Under the pieces are notes generated by a model that was given only the letters and a program-made list of their open reading frames with translations, searched no databases and was not told the origin of the DNA. DNA of 64,000 nucleotides from Endothia cerciana (taxonomy: Eukaryota > Ascomycota > Sordariomycetes > Diaporthales > Cryphonectriaceae). The stretch spans positions 1-64,000 of the forward strand of contig JALRMH010000032.1 in NCBI GenBank assembly GCA_026119935.1, written 5' to 3'. The translations under genes were made by a program, and so were the position numbers. Shown one piece after another: positions 13,397-23,685 of this stretch (within the stretch, counting starts at the first letter, position 1; every line of letters starts with the position of its first letter).

Positions 13397-15287
13397 TCCT
13401 GTAGGAACTATCTATCTATAAAGATAACTATATAGCTGCTGATCTTAAACTTGTTCTTTATACACTTATTAATAGCATAGAAAAAAGGCAGGGAGTAGGC
13501 TAGGTAGAAGTAAGCATTGCTAGCATAGTTATTCTAAAGCAAGTTATAAAGGTTATAAGTAGCTATATAAATATACTTTATGCTGCCTTTATCTATCTCA
13601 GCTAACTATATAATATATATAATATTAAGGTAAAGCATGCTAGCAGCTTGCTTATTATAGCTAGCCTAGGTCCTCTTACTAGTCTTATAAAAGTCTTTTA
13701 TAAGGGCAGATGTGCTAGGTATTATAACCTCTTAGACCTTCTAGTCTAGGCTCTTCTCTAGTAAACCCTAGGCTGCATTTAGAAGGTAGGCAGCAGTTTT
13801 AAGATCGAGCCTAATAGCAGCCCGGATATCCTCTATCTGCATACTAGCGATAGAGTCCTGCTTTACACAGCGCTTGTTAAATAAGAGCTTATGCGTGAGG
13901 AAGTCTAGCAGCGTAAGGGACAACAAGCAGTAATAATACATATTCAGAGACCCTATCAGCTTCCTCAGCACCTGATAGATAGTTGCGCTCTGCAAAAGCG
14001 ACTTCTTAGGCGTCTTGCCCTTCTATATATACAGGGTCTGCAGCAACATATCTGTAGTAGCCTGCAGCATCTGCCTGTCGTCCTCGTTCATTTCTACCTT
14101 TAGCGTCTAGATGCAGTAGAGAGGGATCTTAGTTATAGAGAAGCTAGTAGAGCTGTCAGGGAGTATAAGGGGCGTCGATATAGTGCGCTTCGTCTAGGCT
14201 ACCTGGAATACTATCTCAGCCTCCTAGCTGCGCAGCTAGGTAGATTTAGAGCTCTAGAGGAAAAAGGCGTAGTAGGATAAGATCAACTAAAACTTATTCC
14301 TGCCTAAGTCCTTTTTATATTATTTCTAGAATGCTTAGAGTATAATCTTCTGCTTCTTAATAAGGTCCTGCTAGATAATATCAGGCTCTTTATCTAGTAG
14401 TATAAAGGGGTTATAAGCCAGGTTACAGATAATCTATAAAGCCTGCTCCCTGCTTGCTATATAAAAAATCTTGCTAAGGCCGGATATATTATTAGTTATA
14501 TTATAGAACCTAGTTATATTAGCAAGGTTATTAAATACAAGTGTAGCAGATAAATATATAATATTATACTTTTTAATAAAGAGGACGCTCTAGTAGAAGC
14601 AAGATATAGTATAATGCATAATATAAGCCTTATCTAGGAATATTATATCGAAGATAGGCTAGGCTGTGTAGTCTTAAGAATAAAAGCAGGACGAAAGGCT
14701 GTACTTGATTATACAGCTTATAAAGACCTGCAAGCCTACCTTATTTAAAGCAGCTATAGACTTGCCTTTAATAACAGCATAGACTAGGCCGACCTTAGTA
14801 TCCTTAAAGGACCTGGAGAAGATATCCTTCAGGGCTGCAGGTAGCAGGTTATTTACTGCATCGCAGCTACCTGCCTGCTAGGCCTAGAAGTTAAGACTAA
14901 AAGAGGCTCTCTTAAACGCAACAGGCGCGAGGGAAGGGCTTGACCCTAGTATATTATCTACCTCCTCCTCTACTAGCTCTCCCTCTAGCTCCTTAATTAG
15001 GTCTATATTATCTTATAGGCTGTTAGTGTTATAGACTAGGCTGTCGTCGTTCTTTGCAACCTCCCTCTCCTCCTCCTTTTTAATACCCTGCTAGATGCTA
15101 GTGATTTTATTGCAGAAGTAGCTGCTTAGGTCAGACACAGCAACCTCCTTCCTGCTAATAGTAAGGTACAGGTAGATCTTGTCCTCTAAGTTATCTAGGT
15201 TATCTAGGTTATTAAAGGTAAAGCGCAGGTTCTTCAGCATAAACTAGGCCTGTAGCATGCTATAGGAATAGATAAAGAGCTTGCAGG

Positions 15288-15431
15288 CTGTTTAAAAAAA
15301 AAAAAAGAAGGGGGGGAAGGGAAAATTAGCGCTGTTAGAATCGATTAAGCTGAAAAAGAAAAAAGGGGTAAGAGGGAGAGAGAGAGGGTGTTTCTAAGTA
15401 TAATTAAGTCTAGCAGGCTAAGAAAATATAC
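15288..15431 (-). other. Intron of decayed helicase with two palindromic elements
   Basis: Minus-strand donor GTATAT at 15,431, acceptor TTTAAACAG ending at 15,288, 144 nt. Element copies at 15,337-15,351 and 15,396-15,411 face each other so the intron could fold into a stem. Confidence 0.55.
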
Positions 15432-15928
15432 CTGTAGGCTAGCTAACGCTTAGATGCATCTTTTAAGCTCTTTATACTATTCTTTATTAGTGTGCAGGAC
15501 AGTAGCGCTTATTATATAAACACTAGCACTAGTAGTATAGATATATATATCTAACTTCTTTTAAAAGAGCTCGACAAGCTTAAAAGCTGTCTAGTCAAGC
15601 AGGTCTTTTATAATAAAGTAAATGCTAGAGTAGTAGACAAATACCCCTTTATTAATAAAGTTAATAGCAATAGTAGTAATACAGAGTATTATAATAACGC
15701 CTGTAGTAAGAGTCTTGCTAAAACTATAATTATTAGCAAGAATATAAAATAGGAAAGGCGATTTAAAGCGCTAGTATATAATATATATATCTGCAAGTAC
15801 TTAGTCAATATAGAAAACGCCTTCTATAGCTAGTCCCTTCCTTATTCTGCCCCTGCCTTTACCCCTGCTCTCTTTCTATAATAGGTAAGCTAAGGCGAAG
15901 GCCTAGCTACTTTAGTAGAATTATTCCT

Positions 15929-16100
15929 GTTTTCCTCTGTTTTTTAAAGGGGGATGTTGTTCTCTCTCTTTTTTAGAGCTTTTAGACTTGATTAAGGCTA
16001 AAAATAACCTTACGATTTCTAGGTATAATCGAGTCTAGAACCTTAAGAAAAAGAAATAAAAAAGGAATAAAAAGAAATAAAAGGGGGCTATAGAACTTAC
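15929..16100 (-). other. Intron of decayed helicase with two palindromic elements
   Basis: Minus-strand donor GTAAGTTC at 16,100; acceptor AAACAG near 15,929-15,940; about 170 nt. Element copies at 15,984-15,999 and 16,021-16,036. Confidence 0.5.
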
Positions 16101-19100
16101 CTATCACCTAGTGCTACTTAAACGCAAAGGCAGGCTTGATAATGTTGTCCGGCTTAGTAGTGCTTATCTTATTACTCTGCGCAGACTCGACGTTGTCCTC
16201 ACTATCGTCCTCCTAGTCGCGCTTAGCTGCGCGCTCCTTACCCTTGCCCTACTTAGCTTAGCTAGATAAGACTTAAGCCTTGCTGATAATGTCTTTGCAA
16301 TAGTGTTTAGTGTTCTCCTTATTAAACATGTAGGTCTCTTAGTCGTTCTCATCTATTTTAAAAGCCTGAAACACATGCTGCTAGGGGTATATAAAAGGAG
16401 CGCTGCTAGCAGCTGTTTTATTAAGAGTGTAGATAGCACTTAGGACCTAGTCAGCCTGCTTATATTATATATTGCTATCTATATTTAAGGTTCTATTTAA
16501 CTTCGCAAGCTTAGTAGTAAGGGCATCTGTAATAGCGATATAGGTATTAAAGTACTTAGCTTGCTTTTCTTATATCATTAGGCTAGAAAAGGCAGGGTTA
16601 ATAGTGCAGTTGATATCTCTAGCCTCTAAGTTATATATAGGGCTGTAGAACTGCTAAATGCCTTAAGCGACTATCTGCTATATTTTAAAATCTATTAGGA
16701 TCTAGTCTATAGTAAGGAGGTTCTTAGAGGTATTCGATTAGGCTATCTAGTTTATAAGGGCGGAATGCTTCTTTATAACTATTTTAATAGCGTGTTCGAG
16801 CTCTAGGACCTTCTCTTCAGACGCATCCTCACTAGACTAAGTATAGTAGTTAGCCAGATATATATCAAGCTGATAAGCGATGTCTGATTTCCAGCTGCTA
16901 TCAGCTAGCATAGCAGCGTGAAGCTAGTTATAGTTAATCTAATTATACTGCAGGATAGTCTAGGCTGAATCTATATCCTTCACTAAGACGCTTATCTCAA
17001 CGTTGCTTACTTAGTATAAGGGCTTATTTATATTAATAATAGCCTTTTAAAAGCTGACTACCCTTATAATATCCTTGCGCTTATAGTAGATCAGGCTAAG
17101 TATAATATAAACGCGCTACTAGTCCTTTAAGGTATAGCCTTTAAAAGATTAGCTGTTAATATACATGTCCTCGTCGATGACCTAGAAGCAGGATAGCTTG
17201 TCCTTCTTAGTCAGGTTCTAAAGAGCAGGCTAAAAGCTGATATTAGAGGGGTTCAAAGCCTGCTTCTCTTTAGCCTCCTCCTAGCATAACGCCTAAAACT
17301 TAGTATTATACTACAAGCTCTTAGTGCAGTATAACAAGGTTTAATATATATACAGGCATATAATGCTATATATATAGATGCTAGCGCTCTCCTCTTTAAA
17401 GCTAGCATTAGTAATATAGTACTTTATTTTAGTAAGCTACGCGCTATTTAAGCCCTGTTAAGCCTTTTATATCGCAGCTATAATCTTATAAGTATTAAGG
17501 CTAGCTATTATTATCTTAAAGATAGCAAAGATCTTAGACTAGTTATATAATTAGGTGTTCTCTATATTATTAATTAATTCGCATATAAGATCGAGAAGCT
17601 GTAAATCTAATATAGAAAGATTAGTATTCTATAGCCTAGGCTCTAGGCTTTGGATTTCCTTTTTTTTTTTTTTTTTTAATAGCGCTAGGCTCGATTGTAT
17701 CCTATAAAGCTAGTGCGATTTCTCAGCGCAGTTGAGTCTAAAGGGAGCGGAAAAGAGAGGCTAGATCAACAGAGGAAGAAAAGAAAAAGAAGAAAAAAAA
17801 GAAGAAAAAAAAAAGGCAAGGGGGAGAAGAAAACAGAAGAGGAGATAGCTATTAGGTAAGGTAGTATATCATAAGTTAGCTTCAACCCTGACAGTCACCT
17901 TACCTAATCCTTCCCTCTGCCTCTTCTCTCTTTTTCTGCCTTGCCTTTTTTTAGTAGCTTTAGACTTAATTGAGTCTTAAAATCGTAGAGTGGAAATCTT
18001 TTTTTTTTTAAAAGGGGGGGGGGGGCTTTTTAGTAGCTCTGGACTTAATTAGGTCCTGAAATCCTTAAGGTCGAAGGCTGGATTTTTAGGCCTAATTAAG
18101 TCCAGAGATAGCTAAAAAGGGAAAGATGAAGAAAAAGAAGAAGAAAAAAAAAAAAAAATTTAGAGGGAGAGGAAAGGAGAAGAAAGGAAAGGAAAGGCAA
18201 AAGGGAGAGTCAACCTACCTTCGGTATAGATGAAGGTATTCATAGCGCCTAGGTTCCGGAAACCCTAATACTGCATAATAAAGCCCTTAAGAAGGGAAGC
18301 CTAGTTTAGCTTCACAAGGACACAGGTCCTATAAATATAAAGGTTTGGTATAGCTACTCACTCTATATATTTAGCCTTATATGTCTTGCTTATATAGGGT
18401 TCCTTAGCTAAGATAAAGGGGTAATAAGCAAAGTCCTCGAGCTATCAGGGGGGCTTAATAAGGCGATAGTCTAAGCTCTTAGTGAAGTCGTAGGCCTGCT
18501 GCAGCTGTAAGGCCTTAGCAGTGTTAGTCCTAAGCAGGGCTAGGCTGATTAGGTTAAAGTAGAACGTCTTCTTATTTAGAGCAGCCTAGACTTAGCTCTT
18601 AATCTCTTTATCTAATTTCTTGCAGGCAGTAGCAGTCGCTACCTTGTCTACAGCTGTCTTAGCAGGGCAGCCCTTCTTCTTAGCTGCACTAGAGGATTTA
18701 GGCTAGCTATTAGCAGGGGTGCTTAGCAGGGTAGCACTGCTAGCAGCAGCAACTCTAACAGCGCTATAAGTAGCCTTCTTACCCTTCCTGCTAGCAGCGG
18801 CGGCCTCTTTAAGCAGCATAGCACTTGTTTGCTTTGTTCTGTCTAGGGGGTTTTTTAGCACATTTAGAATCAACTGTGCTTAAAAAAAAATTAATAAAAA
18901 AAAAAAAAATTTAAAAAAAAAAAAGAGCAGGTAGGGCAGGAGGGCTAATTTGTCAGCTAAGGGTTCAGGTTAAAGCGAGACTGCCCTGCTAGCTAGCCTT
19001 TTAAAAAAAGGTTAACTAGACACAGGGCAAAATACAGGCTGTAAAGGCGTGAAGCCTGAGGGAAACAGGGTAGTTTTAGTAGTAAAAAAGGGGCAGAAAG

Positions 19101-19529
19101 CATGCATCTAGGTGTCCTGGGCTGTATAAGTAGTCTCTAGAGCAGCTAGCTAGGGCGGATTTAGCTAGGGGAAAGCTGCTAAGACGTGCGCGCGAAACAG
19201 GGTCTGCAGGTGTGCAAAGGAGGTAAGAAACAGGTGCAAAGGGTGCTAGGGAGGTCTTTAAAGGGCCTTAAGAGGCCTTAAAGAGCCTTAAGAGGGTCAA
19301 CATACCTAGTTATAGTAGTAGTTGTTATTAGTGTTATAGTGAGAAGAGAGGAAGGTCTAGAGGAGTAGGCTACGAAATAAGTTCGAGATATTTAGCCTTG
19401 CTAGCGCGGCTAGCAGTGCAGAGACGCTAGTATAGAACAGGCTAGAGGTATAACTAGCTAGCCTGTATAAATAGCTAGAGCGCTAGTATAGAAGAGGTAT
19501 AGCGCGGATTCTTACTTGCTGGCTAGCCT

Positions 19530-20050
19530 GTTTTTTTAAGTATAAGTAAATCTAGACTAACGATAATCAGACCTTACGCTAGCTATATAAGAGATAGCGA
19601 ACAGCAGAGTAGCTAGTCAACAACTATACAGCTTATAGGTAGTATAAGCTTTTATCTATAGCCTTGCTATCAAGCTTTTTTTTTTAAGCACAAGCAAGTC
19701 TAGACAGACAATAACTAGATTCTATACTAGCTGTATAAGAGATAGCAGATAGCAGGGCAGCTAGTCGATAACTATATAGCTTGCAGGTAGCATAAGCTTT
19801 TATTTATAGCCTTGCTATCAAGCCCTTTTTTTTTTAAGCTATAAGCAAGTCTAGACAGATAATAACCAGACCCTACGCTAGCTATATAAGAGATAGCAGA
19901 CAGCAGGGTAGCTGGTCGATAACTGTTACAACCTGCAGGTAGTATAAGCTTTTATCTATAGCCTTGCCGTCGGGCCCTTTTTTTTTTTTTTTTTTTTTTT
20001 TAGGGTGTAAGCGAGTCCAGACAGAGAACAACTAGACCTAGGACCTTACC
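19530..20050. repeat. Tandem array of ~150-bp units, about 3.5 copies
   Basis: The landmark TCTAGAC (or TCCAGAC) occurs at 19,551, 19,699, 19,850 and 20,016, giving periods of 148, 151 and 166 bp; the last is longer because of a T run of over 20. Each unit carries a poly-T tract, a GAGATAGC word and a CAGCTTRYAGGTAG-like word. Copies differ mainly by transitions, as expected after RIP. Confidence 0.8.
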
Positions 20051-20059
20051 CTAGCTAGA

Positions 20060-21230
20060 GAGAGAGATCATAGATAGACTCTCAGGCACCTGGTCAACTA
20101 GAAGAACCCTAGTTCTCTAAATCTCTCTGCATTAATCGTTAGATAATCTTTCTAACAAGCGCCTTCTTACTCTATACCCTTTACTTCAGTTTATCAATAA
20201 TCCTATATTATAATATAGACTTCACGTACTATAATAAGTACTATAAGACGATCCTTTTTATAGAAAGCTATACTATTACTACCTAGTAGTCTAGGTGTAC
20301 ACTATATATATAATTAGAAGAAATAGTTAAATAGAGTATTCGAATAGTAGCTGATCTTTTAAATTAATAGCGCAGTAGCACCTTCTACTACAAGTCGTTA
20401 TATATATATAAAGTGTACTAGGCGATAAGATATAAATATAAATATATATATCTATATATATATATATATATATATAAAAAGGGCTTCTTTAAAGTAATAA
20501 AAATAAATAAACTCTAAGTAATAAGCATTATAGTAATCTAGAGGATTCTAAAGTATCTTAAAAGGTTAATACTAATAAGAGCAGTACTAAGGACAGGCTT
20601 TAAATATAGAAATATAACTAAAGTCTAAATATAAGTGTTCACTACCTTTAAGGCTTTCAGGTGTATACAGGACTAGAAACTTAGATAGATGACTAAAGAG
20701 CAACTATAAACGTACTCTAACAGGAAGGAAATATCTATCCTTCTATAGCTAGCTCTTTAATCTTAAGTTCAGCTAGATCAATATCAAGCTTATCAATCCT
20801 TATACTAGACACTACCCTCTTACATATATAATCGTGCTGCTGACTATTAGACTCTCTAGCAGTTAATTATCTTTATTATTTATAGTCTGTTTTATAACCT
20901 GCATATTAGATAGAGGTTATTATACCTGAGGAAAAGGCAGGAGATCTTCGCTTCTCTATACAGGATCATCCTAGTGAGAGAGGAGTAGAGAGGCTATAGT
21001 ATAAATAAAGACTTAAAGCGGGGGTTAGGTGCTTTTCTCTTTTCTCTTCTCTTTTTTTCCTTTTTTTTTCTTTTTTTGTATAGTTAGAATAGCTTGTGTT
21101 AGAAAAAAGAAAGAAAGAAAGAAAGATAAAATACTAGGGCCCCTTTTTCTAGAATCAATTAAATCGGGTAGTGATAAAAATATAAAGAAGATATAAGAGG
21201 CATATAGAACAAGGGAAAGCCTTTCGTCTC
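20060..21230. other. AT-rich decayed DNA, no gene seen
   Basis: Dense TpA, a TA microsatellite near 20,440-20,475, then a polypyrimidine/polypurine stretch at 21,035-21,130 and one palindromic-element copy near 21,148-21,165. No coding signal on either strand. The RIP-like composition ends sharply around 21.2 kb. Confidence 0.6.
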
Positions 21231-22460
21231 TCTTGCTTTCTTGCTTTCTTTTTATATCTAGGTTGAGATGCGGTTGTGCCTTCTATTGCTCCTCCTCCTC
21301 CTCTTCCTCGTCGCCGCATTATTACTGCCAGCCAGACCCTAGATTTACCCTACCTAGAGGGGGGGGGGGAGGGGGGACAAGGGGGTTTCGTAGCTTCATG
21401 TGGCTATACCTGCTCGTGTAGCTTTACTCTAGATTTGAAGGGTAGCGAAACCCCCCTAGAAGAGGAAGACAGGGGTTTGTCACGCAGAGTGGAGCTACTC
21501 CACTCTGCGTGACAAACCCCTGCTGCTTTATCGAAGCGGGCAGGGGTCCTGGAAAAGGTGGGGAGGAGGAACACCAAAACGGCGGGTAACAACAGCCACG
21601 GCGAGAAACGCGGATTGCAGCCAGGAAATAGGGGGAAAGAGGCTGCAAAAAGGAGGAGGCTGATCACGGCAGGGGCGCCGATTGAATAAGCCTGCGCGGC
21701 CCGCATCTGGACGACCCTGTGGTGGGGAGAGGGGGGGGGAAGGCCGAGGGTGTGCTAGGGCCGGGCGCCGGATTTTCACCAAGTCCCTACAGCCAGCCCG
21801 CCCGACGCTAACCCTACCGCCGGCAAGATAAGCATAAAGGCACAAGCAGGGGCACACTAGCGCTGCAGCAGGAACCCCCTGATGTAGTTGCAACTGTAGC
21901 AGGCTTTGTGGAAATAGCTCTGTTTATAGAGGCGCTGAAGAAAGAAAAAAAAGGAAATAAGGGAAGCTGTAAAGGCAGCTAGCTGAGACCATCTACTGAG
22001 GCCACTGGGGCAGGTGCCTGCCAGCCACTCACGGGCCAGTGAGTTGGCACTCGCACACGGTTACTATAAATATAGTCAGGCAGTCCAGTTATATAGGACC
22101 TGCGAGTCTGAAAGGAGGGAGGTGGCAATCCAGGCACTAATAACAGAAGCTGAACTAGATTAAATGGGGTCCAGATATGCATCAGCTATTGTTCATTTCA
22201 AAGGCTGATTTGGAACATCACCAGTGATTGGTTATTAAAGTAGACCCCACCTTTAAAGGTTTTACTGTTGTTCATAGCTGTCTTACGCAGTATGAATTGT
22301 ATACCAGTCCAAAAAAAAGCCTTTACAATATTCTGGAATGATCTTAGATCTTGCTGAAATTCTGACAACACCCTCAACCCAGTATCATCGCGCAGCTATC
22401 ATTAACAGAACTCAAGAATATTCCAAGGCACATTGTGGAATAACAAAACTTTCCTGAGTA
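21231..22460. other. GC-rich, low-complexity spacer without a recognisable gene
   Basis: Composition jumps from AT-rich to G/C-rich. It contains a CCT/TCC run (21,285-21,310), G runs (21,360-21,378), the hairpin described separately and short inverted repeats around 22,025-22,045 (ACTCAC...GTGAGT). Overlapping frames on both strands up to 121 codons are low-complexity Pro/Ser/Arg-rich and look spurious. The last ~250 bp should hold the promoter of the membrane-protein gene that starts at 22,461. Confidence 0.45.
21470..21522. repeat. Perfect 25-bp inverted repeat with 3-nt loop
   Basis: Left arm 21,470-21,494 and right arm 21,498-21,522 are exact reverse complements, separated by CTA. The arm starts CAGGGGTTTGTCACGCAGAG. 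A weaker inverted pair (AGGGGGTTTCG near 21,378-21,394 and its complement near 21,442-21,458) lies just upstream. Confidence 0.95.
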
Positions 22461-23600
22461 ATGCCTTTAAAAAGAGCAAATACTACTATTCCCTGGACAC
22501 TAGGAGCACTTATACTGAGTTTTCTATTCCTGAAGGTAACTGGGCTTAGTTACGCTGGACAAGAAGATCTATATTTTACCAGCTACTTTTTTCCAAGGCT
22601 ATGGGCACCACAATACACGAGCTGGTACCATAAATATCACTCGACTTTGTCTGCACTATCTGCAGGACCATGCAACGCCACTCAGCGGGACTACAATACT
22701 GCTTTCCATGCACCCAAAGGCTCTCTCGAATCATCTCAGCTGCTTTCAGTCTGCTACCAACACGAGGCCTGTATCTACAATGGCCTGACCACCGACCAAC
22801 AGCTCAACTTCCAAAGTGCTACAGTCATATTGGGCCTTATGCCGACACTAATGTCTTCAATGGGTGTGAGCGTTTCTGAAATCGCACTACTTTCGGCTCA
22901 TCGGCCTATTCTCTCTCTTCTAATCAGTTTGGCGGCACCGGCGATCTGGCCCACAAGATTATTTGAGTACAGCGATCCCAGTCTTCTCCTTACTGCTGGG
23001 AAGGGAAGGCTGGAGATACCACAGCTGGGGATCTGGTCAGCGCGTGTACTAAGTTTGTTTCAATATGCAGTGGGTTTAGGAGCTGCAATCAACATCTCTC
23101 TTGCTTCTTGGGAAATGGGAAACAAGACTATTTTGTCTTGGGGCTGCACAACCATGTTCCTCCCACTGCTTTGGACTTCGCTGGCAGCAGTCCCGCATAT
23201 CCCGGCTGCATTGAGCTATGGAATAGTGAGATGGAAACACCGATGGGAGGACAAGAGGGACAACAGCAAGTTCTGGCACAGATGTAAATCTGCACTCGTG
23301 ACAGAGTTTACAATATGTGCCAGGCAGAGGGCCCCTACGAAGGAGAACTTAGCCAAAGTCCCTATAGCAGCTGTCATTCTCAACACTGTTGCTGGAGGGT
23401 TGTCATTTGTGTATTTGTTTGCAGGAACTGTTGTCTTCTCTTCACTGGTTTTTGTTTCTGTCTCAAGTGTGCTTAACCAAATTCTGTGGAGATTTATAGT
23501 CTCTACTGCTGCAGCTAGAATAATTCTCATAGTTGAGTTAGCAGGGTTGCGGGCTAAAAGGGGTTATGTGGAGACAGAAAAGACAGTGGGGAAACAGTAA
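22461..23600 (+). CDS. Predicted multi-pass membrane protein, unknown function
   Basis: Single uninterrupted frame of 379 codons, ATG at 22,461, stop at 23,598. Hydrophobic segments are visible near residues 12-31, 118-140, 148-165, 192-215, 225-250 and 300-345, so about six to eight membrane spans. A Cys-containing loop (SVCYQHEACIYNG, about residues 95-108) precedes the second span, and a charged loop lies at about 255-290. I recognise no named domain; it resembles lineage-specific fungal integral membrane proteins. It is the only intact gene between the RIP block and the transposon graveyard, and its codon use is ordinary, so it probably functions. Confidence 0.75.
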   Translation: MPLKRANTTIPWTLGALILSFLFLKVTGLSYAGQEDLYFTSYFFPRLWAPQYTSWYHKYHSTLSALSAGPCNATQRDYNTAFHAPKGSLESSQLLSVCYQHEACIYNGLTTDQQLNFQSATVILGLMPTLMSSMGVSVSEIALLSAHRPILSLLISLAAPAIWPTRLFEYSDPSLLLTAGKGRLEIPQLGIWSARVLSLFQYAVGLGAAINISLASWEMGNKTILSWGCTTMFLPLLWTSLAAVPHIPAALSYGIVRWKHRWEDKRDNSKFWHRCKSALVTEFTICARQRAPTKENLAKVPIAAVILNTVAGGLSFVYLFAGTVVFSSLVFVSVSSVLNQILWRFIVSTAAARIILIVELAGLRAKRGYVETEKTVGKQ

Positions 23601-23685
23601 GGAATACTATGGAATGGTGTGAGAGCCCAGGTGAAGTCAAGTTTCTGAGCGGTGAAGATAACCCAATGACACCAACTCTGCCATG

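Larger units (their letters stand above)
10838..18103. repeat. Interspersed short palindromic element family (AGACTYAATTRAGTCT-like)
   Basis: About 16 copies of a 16-bp near-palindrome, consensus close to AGACTYAATTRAGTCT, are scattered here. The best are 17,962-17,977, 18,041-18,056 (GGACTTAATTAGGTCC, self-complementary) and 18,088-18,103; others are at 13,166, 13,261, 13,303, 15,396, 15,984, 16,021, 17,686 and 17,725. Copies come in facing pairs, next to T runs or A runs of 8-25 nt, and mostly inside introns of the decayed helicase. Related copies occur at 5.4-5.55 kb and at about 21,150. Confidence 0.65.
11634..18819 (-). pseudogene. RIP-decayed multi-exon SNF2-family helicase
   Basis: Minus-strand exons read as a SNF2-type ATPase once TAG/TAA are taken as Gln. 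In order: a putative start ATG at 18,819; a Walker A relic ANNYSFSKT at 15,709-15,742 (SNF2 consensus ADDxGLGKT; D to N and G to S are all transitions); a DEAH-box relic LDKAYIM near 14,612-14,638; motif III relic YLSAT at 14,520-14,560; helicase-C motifs V/VI (DIDVIILS, then a C-terminal Q-rich segment) at 12,760-12,930; a Glu/Ala-rich tail (11,793-12,089) and a basic KKARKARKARKIKK end with TGA at 11,634. Donor/acceptor pairs define introns at 13,026-13,396, 15,288-15,431 and about 15,929-16,100; others lie near 17.65-17.9 and 18.0-18.22 kb. Helicase assignment rests on motif order; the exact subfamily is unknown. Confidence 0.65.

Noticed and set aside
19530..20050. CRISPR-like array
   Set aside because: Whole ~150-bp units repeat with no unique spacers, and the genome is eukaryotic.
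1..21200. Alternative genetic code in which TAG and TAA encode Gln
   Set aside because: Reading these as Gln gives sensible proteins, but intact genes in the same window stop at TAG, TAA or TGA, and conserved helicase residues also show C-to-T/G-to-A changes. RIP explains both.
21276..21893. Cluster of overlapping 60-121-codon frames on both strands
   Set aside because: Pro/Ser/Arg-rich low-complexity sequence over homopolymer runs and a hairpin, with no domain or intron support.
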